The notes below the pieces were generated by a model. The model worked only from the letters and a program-made list of their open reading frames with translations. It did no database searches and was not told where the DNA came from. Of a DNA stretch of 12,419 bases, positions 8,511-12,419 are shown piece after piece (position 1 is the stretch's first letter; every line of letters starts with the position of its first letter). Made by a program: the position numbers and the translations under genes. Origin of the DNA: Trueperaceae bacterium (GTDB lineage: Bacteria; Deinococcota; Deinococci; Deinococcales; Trueperaceae); the NCBI GenBank assembly GCA_024636105.1, contig JAGXHO010000239.1:1-12419 (forward strand), given 5' to 3'.

Positions 8511-8580
8511 TTGGGGTCCTCCGGGCGCCGCCGCGCCGCGGCGCCCACGGGCGACGTCGGCGACCGGGCGCGACCCCGGC

Positions 8581-8586
8581 AGTATC
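8581..8586 (-). promoter_or_regulatory. Possible -10 box for etfBA and the GNAT-peptidase gene
   Basis: On the minus strand GATACT lies 70 bp before the etfB ATG and just past the hairpin at 8591-8632. No convincing -35 box is visible at the right distance, so this is only a candidate. Confidence 0.25.
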
Positions 8587-8590
8587 GCAT

Positions 8591-8632
8591 GCGCCTTGGG
8601 ACGGGGCGGTCCTTGGCCCCGTCCCGAGGCGC
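8591..8632 (-). terminator. Strong hairpin after the acyl-CoA dehydrogenase gene
   Basis: Arms 8591-8607 and 8616-8632 pair over 17 bp with one T/G mismatch around an 8-nt loop. The hairpin begins 4 nt after the TAG stop of the acyl-CoA dehydrogenase gene. Its place fits a terminator or attenuator between that gene and etfBA, but no clear T-run follows on the minus strand. It may therefore act as an mRNA 3'-end stabiliser or partial terminator. Confidence 0.6.
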
Positions 8633-8636
8633 GCCG

Positions 8637-9788
8637 CTACCGATCGAACTCGCGCCGCAGTTGCCGTTCGATCACGATGCGCTGGATCTCGGAGGTCCCC
8701 TCGTAGATGGTGGTCACGCGCGCGTCGCGCAGGTAGCGCTCGACCGGGTACTCCGCCGAGTACCCGTAGCCGCCGAAGACCTGCACCGCGGCGTCGGTGA
8801 TCGCCAAGGCCGCCTCGGACGCGAACAGCTTGGCCATGCTCGCCTCCATGGTCACGCGGTACCCGCGGTCCTTGAGCCACGCCGCCTTGTGGACCAGCAG
8901 CCGCGCGGCTTCGAGGCGCGTGGCCATGTCGGCGAGCTTGAACGAGACCCCCTGGTACTCACGGATCGCCTGCCCGAAGGCGTGGCGCTCGCCGGCGTAG
9001 CGCACCGCCGCCTCGAAGGCGGCGCGCGCCACGCCCACGGCGAGGGCGGCGATCCCGATCCGGCCGCCGTCGAGCGAGCCCATCGCCATCAGGAAGCCCT
9101 GACCCTCGGCCCCCAAGCGCTGGTCTGCGGGCACGAACGCGCCGTCGAAGCGCACGCCGGTCGTGATCGCCGCGTGCTGCCCCAGTTTGCGCTCGGGCGG
9201 ACCGAACGACATCCCCTCGGCGCCCTTCTCGACGAAGAACGCGCTGATGCCGCGCGCGCCCGCCGCCGGATCGGTCTTCGCGAGCACCAGGTAGAGCTGC
9301 GCCTCGCCCCCGGAGGTGATCCACGCCTTGGTGCCCTCGAGCACGTACCCGCCCTCGACCCGCGTCGCCCGGGTCGTGAGCGCGGCCGCGTCGCTGCCGG
9401 CCTGCGGTTCGGTCAGGCAGAACGCGCCGATCCACGCACCGGTCGCGAGCTTCGCCAGCCAGCGCTCCTTCTGGACGTCGCTGCCGTGCTCGAGCAGGAG
9501 CGACTGCGGAAGGCCGTTCGTGACCGATGCGATCACCGCGTGCGACGCGTCGACGGCGGCCACCTCTTCGAGCAGCACCGCGAGCGCCAACTGGCCCAGG
9601 CCGAGGCCACCGTGCGCCTCGGGCGTCATGACCCCGAGGAGCCCCATCTCGCCCATCTTCCGCAGCGTCGGCCAGGGGAACCGCGGATGCCGGTCGAGCT
9701 CCGCCGCGTGCGGCGCCAACTCGCGCTGCGCGAACGCACGGACGGCACGCTGCAGGTCCTGCAGGTCCTCGGGAAGCGCGAAGTCCAT
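8637..9788 (-). CDS. Acyl-CoA dehydrogenase, short/medium-chain type
   Basis: FAD enzyme that introduces the alpha-beta double bond in an acyl-CoA, the first step of beta-oxidation or branched-chain amino acid breakdown, and reduces ETF. 383 residues, the usual soluble homotetramer size. Domains in order: helical N-terminal (1-118), beta barrel with the signature [11 protein letters not shown] (124-134) and [11 protein letters not shown] (156-166), and a C-terminal helical domain. The latter has [12 protein letters not shown] (264-275), [20 protein letters not shown] (336-355) and IYEGTSEIQ (361-369). Glu363 is the catalytic base at the position used by butyryl- and medium-chain enzymes. Chain-length preference cannot be read from the sequence. 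The ATG start has GGAGG 4 nt upstream. Its neighbours etfB and etfA encode its electron acceptor. Confidence 0.96.
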   Translation of the reverse strand: MDFALPEDLQDLQRAVRAFAQRELAPHAAELDRHPRFPWPTLRKMGEMGLLGVMTPEAHGGLGLGQLALAVLLEEVAAVDASHAVIASVTNGLPQSLLLEHGSDVQKERWLAKLATGAWIGAFCLTEPQAGSDAAALTTRATRVEGGYVLEGTKAWITSGGEAQLYLVLAKTDPAAGARGISAFFVEKGAEGMSFGPPERKLGQHAAITTGVRFDGAFVPADQRLGAEGQGFLMAMGSLDGGRIGIAALAVGVARAAFEAAVRYAGERHAFGQAIREYQGVSFKLADMATRLEAARLLVHKAAWLKDRGYRVTMEASMAKLFASEAALAITDAAVQVFGGYGYSAEYPVERYLRDARVTTIYEGTSEIQRIVIERQLRREFDR

Positions 9789-9846
9789 GGATCCTCCGGG
9801 GGCGGAGGCTACCACGCCCCCCGGTGGCTTCGGCGTACCCTGCAGC
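9789..9846. promoter_or_regulatory. Divergent promoter region between acyl-CoA dehydrogenase and SCP2-like genes
   Basis: This 58-bp gap must serve both directions. Leftward, GGTAGCCT (9806-9813 on the minus strand) gives a -10 box TAGCCT 17 nt before the dehydrogenase ATG. Rightward, TACCCT (9836-9841) stands only 5 nt before the SCP2-like ATG, which would give a leaderless mRNA. No -35 boxes are convincing. A 6-bp hairpin (CCTCCG 9793-9798 with CGGAGG 9803-9808, loop of four G) buries the dehydrogenase ribosome site in the mRNA leader. Confidence 0.45.
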
Positions 9847-10173
9847 ATGACCGCACGCCAACTGCTCGAGAGTCTCCCAGAAGCATTCGACGGCGCGCGC
9901 GCCGGCGACCTGCGCGCGGTGGTGCAGTACGACCTCACCGAACCGACCTACCAGGTGATCGAGGCCGGCACCATCCGCACCGTGGCCGGCCGCGCCGAGG
10001 CGCCCGACCTGACGCTCACCATCGCCGACGACGACCTCGTGGCGCTCTTCCAAGGCAAGCTGGCGCCGAGCCTCGCCTTCATGACCGGACGCTTGCGGAT
10101 GCAGGGCGACGTGCGGCTGGCGCAGCAGCTGGTCGACCTCGTCGACCAAGAACGGATGCGCGCCCTCGGCTGA
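9847..10173 (+). CDS. Small SCP2 sterol-binding-domain protein
   Basis: A 108-residue protein whose whole length matches the single SCP2 fold, a hydrophobic-tunnel carrier for acyl chains, acyl-CoA or sterols. Seen: the amphipathic N-terminal helix (1-15), a strand pair AVVQYDLT and YQVIEAGTIRTVAGRAEAPDLTLTIADDDL (24-64), then LFQGKLAPSLAFMTGRLRMQGDVRLAQQLVDL (67-98), the typical SCP2 ending in which a helix follows the GK/LRMQGD turn. No signal peptide. It diverges from the acyl-CoA dehydrogenase gene, so a role in handling fatty acyl groups is a reasonable inference. The ATG is chosen because the fold starts right there; there is no Shine-Dalgarno site, but a -10-like TACCCT lies 5 nt upstream. 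Confidence 0.85.
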   Translation: MTARQLLESLPEAFDGARAGDLRAVVQYDLTEPTYQVIEAGTIRTVAGRAEAPDLTLTIADDDLVALFQGKLAPSLAFMTGRLRMQGDVRLAQQLVDLVDQERMRALG

Positions 10174-10189
10174 GCGCGTTCGGTGAGCA

Positions 10190-10203
10190 CGCTCCTCGGA
10201 GCG
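10190..10203. terminator. Weak hairpin between convergent SCP2-like and Nudix genes
   Basis: CGCTC and GAGCG flank a 4-nt loop in the 55-bp space between the two convergent genes. The 5-bp stem has no T-run on either side. It is the only terminator-like structure there and could serve both strands, but it may be chance. Confidence 0.25.
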
Positions 10204-10207
10204 CGGC

Positions 10208-10247
10208 GTCAGACGCTCGGCGGGTAGGTCAGACGCTCGGCGGGTAG
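10208..10247. repeat. Perfect 20-bp tandem duplication over the Nudix stop codon
   Basis: The 20-base unit at 10208-10227 is repeated without change at 10228-10247. On the minus strand the unit covers the last codons (TACCCGCCGAGCGTC) and TGA stop of the Nudix gene. The copy at 10228-10247 is the translated one; the other is now downstream of the stop. Identical copies suggest a young replication-slippage event that left the protein unchanged. Confidence 0.95.
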
Positions 10248-10717
10248 AACGTCGCCTCGTGGTCCACGAGGCGCCCGTCCTGGTACCGGAACGTCGCGCT
10301 GAACGTCCCCGGCCGATCGAGCCACGGAAGGAACACGCGGTCGCCCTCCCACAGCGGCAGCGTGGGCACGTCGGCGGTCGCGACCCAGTGCAGGCTCCCC
10401 TCGGCGGGATCGGGGTGCAGGTCGCCGCGGGTCTCCGTGACGACGAAGCAGAAGGCGTACCAGTCGTGGGTCCCGTCGAACGCAGGCCAGGTGAGGAACC
10501 CCTTGAGGTCGGCGCGCACCACCTCGAGCCCGGACTCCTCGAGCACCTCCCGGCGCAGGCAGGCTTCGGGCGACTCGCCGGGCTCGAACTTGCCCCCGAG
10601 GCCGTTCCACTTGCCATAGTGCGCATCGCCGGGTCGCTTGTCGCGCCGGATCATGAGCGTGTGGTCGCCGCGGCGCACGTAGGCGAGCGTGGCGAGCTTG
10701 ACGGGCGGGTGTCTCAC
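10229..10717 (-). CDS. Nudix hydrolase, MutT/8-oxo-dGTP diphosphatase-like
   Basis: Nudix enzymes cleave nucleoside diphosphates linked to another moiety; here a nucleotide-sanitising role is likely but not proven. 162 residues. The Nudix box is intact at 42-64: Gly42, Glu48, then Arg56-Glu57-x-x-Glu60-Glu61-x-Gly63-Leu64, with the metal-binding glutamates all present. KWNGLGGKFEPGES resembles the MTH1/MutT group active on oxidised purine nucleotides. The start is a GTG whose GTGA overlaps the stop of the gene before it, so it is translationally coupled as the third gene of the aspartate kinase cluster; GAGGACC upstream gives a ribosome site. A 20-bp tandem duplication surrounds its stop codon. 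Confidence 0.93.
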   Translation of the reverse strand: MRHPPVKLATLAYVRRGDHTLMIRRDKRPGDAHYGKWNGLGGKFEPGESPEACLRREVLEESGLEVVRADLKGFLTWPAFDGTHDWYAFCFVVTETRGDLHPDPAEGSLHWVATADVPTLPLWEGDRVFLPWLDRPGTFSATFRYQDGRLVDHEATFYPPSV

Positions 10718-11016
10718 GCGGGGTCCTCGGTCCTCAGCTCGGCGCGGAAGGCCTCGACGAGGAGGCCGGCGAGCACGGCGTCGTCGACGAGCGCCCCCCC
10801 ACGCTCCACCCGCAGCCGCACGCGCTCGACGTCGCGCACCTCGCCGGCGCGCGCCAACGCGCGCCCTGCCCAGCGCACGGCCTCGTCGGGCGCGGCGCCT
10901 GGAGCCAGGAGCGTCGTGCGGGTGCGGGCACCTGAGGCGGACTCGAGCACGAGCCGCAACTCGATGCGTCCGCCGCGCCGCCCCACGAACACCTGTTCCA
11001 GACGCTCGGCCCTCAC
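10714..11016 (-). CDS. Conserved-context hypothetical protein (100 residues) between aspartate kinase and Nudix genes
   Basis: I do not recognise this family. It is considered real because its GTG start overlaps the aspartate kinase stop (GTGA) and its own stop overlaps the Nudix GTG start (GTGA), filling the space exactly. The sequence reads as a small alpha/beta protein: strand GRIELRLVLES (16-26), strand RTRTTLLA (31-38), helix PDEAVRWAGRALARAG (43-58), strand VERVRLRVER (63-72) and helix VDDAVLAGLLVEAFRAEL (77-94). It is arginine-rich, with no Cys or His, so a metal site or Cys/His-type catalysis is unlikely, and there is no signal peptide or membrane segment. No function is proposed beyond likely coexpression with aspartate kinase. 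Confidence 0.7.
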   Translation of the reverse strand: MRAERLEQVFVGRRGGRIELRLVLESASGARTRTTLLAPGAAPDEAVRWAGRALARAGEVRDVERVRLRVERGGALVDDAVLAGLLVEAFRAELRTEDPA

Positions 11017-11504
11017 GCGTCCGGACGATCGAGGTCGAAGGCGGCGTGCACCGCCCGGAGCGCGTCCTGCGCCGCTCGCGCCGGGATCGCGACCGAGATG
11101 CGCACCTCGCTCGTCGCGATCATCTCGATGTTCGCTCCCGCGGCCGCCACCGCTTCGAAGAAGCGCGCGGCGATGCCCGGCGTCGAACCGATCGCCACCC
11201 CGACGATCGAGAGCTTGGCCACGTCGCGGTCGAGCGCCGCTTCGCCACCCAGCTCCCGCATCACCGGTGCGACCGCGTCGAGCGCCTCGTCGGCGGCGTC
11301 GAGCGGCACGGTGAAGGCCATCTGCTGCCGGCTGTCGCCGGCGCCGCGGACCCCCTGGATGATCATGTCGGCCGATACGCCCGCGGCGCCCAGCGCACCG
11401 AAGACGCGGGCGGCGACGCCCGGTTGGTCCGGTACCCCGAACAGGTCTATGCGCGCGTGGTCGTCGTCCAGCGCGACGCCGGTGACGGGACGATCGGTGT
11501 CCAT
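11013..11504 (-). CDS. Aspartate kinase beta subunit from an internal in-frame start
   Basis: Within the aspartate kinase gene an ATG at codon 261 is preceded by GAGGAGG with a 5-nt spacer (11510-11516), a better ribosome site than that of the full-length start. Translation from it gives 163 residues consisting of both ACT domains. Aspartate kinases of Bacillus, Corynebacterium and Thermus are known to make such a beta subunit of about 160-170 residues from the same gene and assemble as alpha2beta2. Position, length and ribosome site all fit, but expression is inferred. Confidence 0.75.
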   Translation of the reverse strand: MDTDRPVTGVALDDDHARIDLFGVPDQPGVAARVFGALGAAGVSADMIIQGVRGAGDSRQQMAFTVPLDAADEALDAVAPVMRELGGEAALDRDVAKLSIVGVAIGSTPGIAARFFEAVAAAGANIEMIATSEVRISVAIPARAAQDALRAVHAAFDLDRPDA

Positions 11505-12284
11505 CCGAGCCTCCTCGGGGGGGATCCGGGTCACGATCGTGCCCGGTTGGTACCCGAACGATGAACGTACGTGGATGCGGACGCCGTAGCGGCGCGCGTA
11601 CCAGACGCTGCGCGGGTGGAGCACCCGGGCACCGAGCGCGGCGAGCTCGAGCATCTCGTCGTAGTCGATGCGCTCCAGCTTCGTCGCCGACGGCACCTGG
11701 TGCGGGTCGGTCGTGAAGACCCCGTCGGTGTCCGTGAAGATCTCGCACTCCTCGGCGCCGAACGCGGCCGCGAGCGCCACCGCGGTCGTGTCCGAGCCGC
11801 CGCGCCCGAGGGTGGTGACCTCGCCGTCCGCGTCGACCCCTTGGAACCCGGCGACCACGCACACGTCGACTTCGCGGAAGGCGGCGAGCAATCGGGCAGG
11901 ATCGACCCGCACGATGCGCGCCGACCCGAAGGCGCCGTTGGTGAGGAACCCGGCTTGCGCGCCCGTGAACGAGCGTGCGCGCACGCCCAGGTGCTGCAGC
12001 GCGAGGGCGACGAGCGCCATCGAGACCTGCTCGCCGGTCGCCATGAGGTGGTCGAGCTCGCGGCGGTCGGGGCGCGGCGTGACCTCGCGCGCGAAGGCGA
12101 CGAGGCGGTCGGTGGTGTGCCCCATGGCGCTGACGGTCACGCACACCTTGGCGCCCTCGGCGACCGTGCGCTCGATGCGTTTGGCGACCTTTCGGATGCG
12201 CTCGACGTCGCCCAAGCTGGTGCCGCCGAACTTCTGGACGCGTAAGGGGAAAGGCGCCGGGCGGCGCTCGGGCGGTGGCTCCAT
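11013..12284 (-). CDS. lysC: Aspartate kinase (alpha subunit, monofunctional)
   Basis: Phosphorylates L-aspartate to aspartyl phosphate, the entry step to lysine, threonine, methionine and diaminopimelate. 423 residues, typical of the alpha2beta2 class. Kinase domain: KFGGTS (18-23), SAMGHTTDRL (52-61), LMATGEQVSMAL (80-91), TLGRGGSDTTAVALA (158-172) and FTDTDGVFTTDP (183-194). Two ACT domains follow (about 268-423), the first containing GVPDQPGVAARVFGALGAAGV (285-305) and the second VGVAIGSTPGIAARFFEAV (about 350-370); these bind the feedback inhibitor (threonine and/or lysine, not decidable here). The ATG at 12284 is chosen because the kinase fold begins soon after and no other in-frame start is near. 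It lies 8 nt past a TAGGCT -10 box and lacks a clear ribosome site. First gene of a three-gene coupled cluster. Confidence 0.95.
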   Translation of the reverse strand: MEPPPERRPAPFPLRVQKFGGTSLGDVERIRKVAKRIERTVAEGAKVCVTVSAMGHTTDRLVAFAREVTPRPDRRELDHLMATGEQVSMALVALALQHLGVRARSFTGAQAGFLTNGAFGSARIVRVDPARLLAAFREVDVCVVAGFQGVDADGEVTTLGRGGSDTTAVALAAAFGAEECEIFTDTDGVFTTDPHQVPSATKLERIDYDEMLELAALGARVLHPRSVWYARRYGVRIHVRSSFGYQPGTIVTRIPPEEARMDTDRPVTGVALDDDHARIDLFGVPDQPGVAARVFGALGAAGVSADMIIQGVRGAGDSRQQMAFTVPLDAADEALDAVAPVMRELGGEAALDRDVAKLSIVGVAIGSTPGIAARFFEAVAAAGANIEMIATSEVRISVAIPARAAQDALRAVHAAFDLDRPDA

Positions 12285-12292
12285 GGCCGCGC

Positions 12293-12300
12293 AGCCTACC
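12293..12300 (-). promoter_or_regulatory. Candidate -10 box of the aspartate kinase cluster
   Basis: The minus strand reads GGTAGGCT, with TAGGCT (12293-12298) only 8 nt before the ATG. Transcription would begin at or next to the start codon, giving a leaderless or nearly leaderless mRNA, in keeping with the missing Shine-Dalgarno site. No clear -35 box. The rest of 12301-12419 shows no gene or repeat that I can support. Confidence 0.35.
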
Positions 12301-12419
12301 AGGAGCCGCCGTCCGCCGCGCTGCGCTGCTGAGCACCGCTCCGCCGTCCACCTGCGGCGCTGCCCTCGCCTGTCCCGCGATCGGCGCAAGAAGTCGACGG
12401 GGACGGGTCGGATGCCCCC

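Noticed and set aside
9751..9772. Short direct repeat CTGCAGGTC twice in the acyl-CoA dehydrogenase N-terminus
   Set aside because: Explained by the coded residues LQDLQ; too short to mean more.
7572..10247. Plus-strand open frame of 891 codons antisense to etfA, etfB and acyl-CoA dehydrogenase
   Set aside because: It lies opposite three certain genes and is low-complexity, rich in Arg, Ala, Gly and His-like shadow composition. High GC leaves few stops in such frames.
11571..12245. Plus-strand open frame of 224 codons antisense to aspartate kinase
   Set aside because: Mirrors the kinase domain on the other strand; no ribosome site, no family resemblance.

Overview
The window is a gene-dense, very GC-rich piece of bacterial chromosome with no mobile element, tRNA, rRNA or CRISPR array. 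Nearly every base lies in one of 12 genes, which are mostly housekeeping. Gene content and style fit the Deinococcus-Thermus phylum (Deinococcota), possibly a Trueperaceae-like lineage. The hints are an IleRS resembling the Thermus/eukaryote-like form, an aspartate kinase with an internal beta-subunit start, GGTAGNCT-type -10 boxes close to start codons, and GTG/TTG starts with 4-nt overlaps. This assignment is an inference from recognition, not from a search.

Plus strand, left half: the 3' part of ileS (isoleucyl-tRNA synthetase), then a short promoter-bearing gap, then the glycolytic pair gap-pgk. Directly behind pgk come two overlapping genes. The first encodes a stand-alone RLAN-type domain and the second a RimK-like ATP-grasp ligase. 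Facing them on the minus strand, and overlapping the ligase gene tail-to-tail by 16 nt, is a fused GNAT acetyltransferase / C39-like cysteine peptidase. These three proteins match, in parts, a conserved proteobacterial gene pair (RLAN-RimK fusion plus GNAT-C39 fusion) predicted to make or process a small peptide or amidated metabolite of unknown identity. This is the most interesting part of the window.

Minus strand, middle: acyl-CoA dehydrogenase, a strong hairpin, then etfB-etfA (electron transfer flavoprotein), with the GNAT-peptidase gene translationally coupled behind etfA (TTGA overlap). A small SCP2-like lipid carrier gene diverges from the acyl-CoA dehydrogenase across a 58-bp two-way promoter region. 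Together these form a fatty-acyl-CoA oxidation module that passes electrons to ETF.

Minus strand, right end: aspartate kinase (with a well-placed internal ribosome site for a beta subunit), a 100-residue unknown protein and a Nudix hydrolase, chained by two GTGA stop/start overlaps. A perfect 20-bp tandem duplication sits on the Nudix stop codon.
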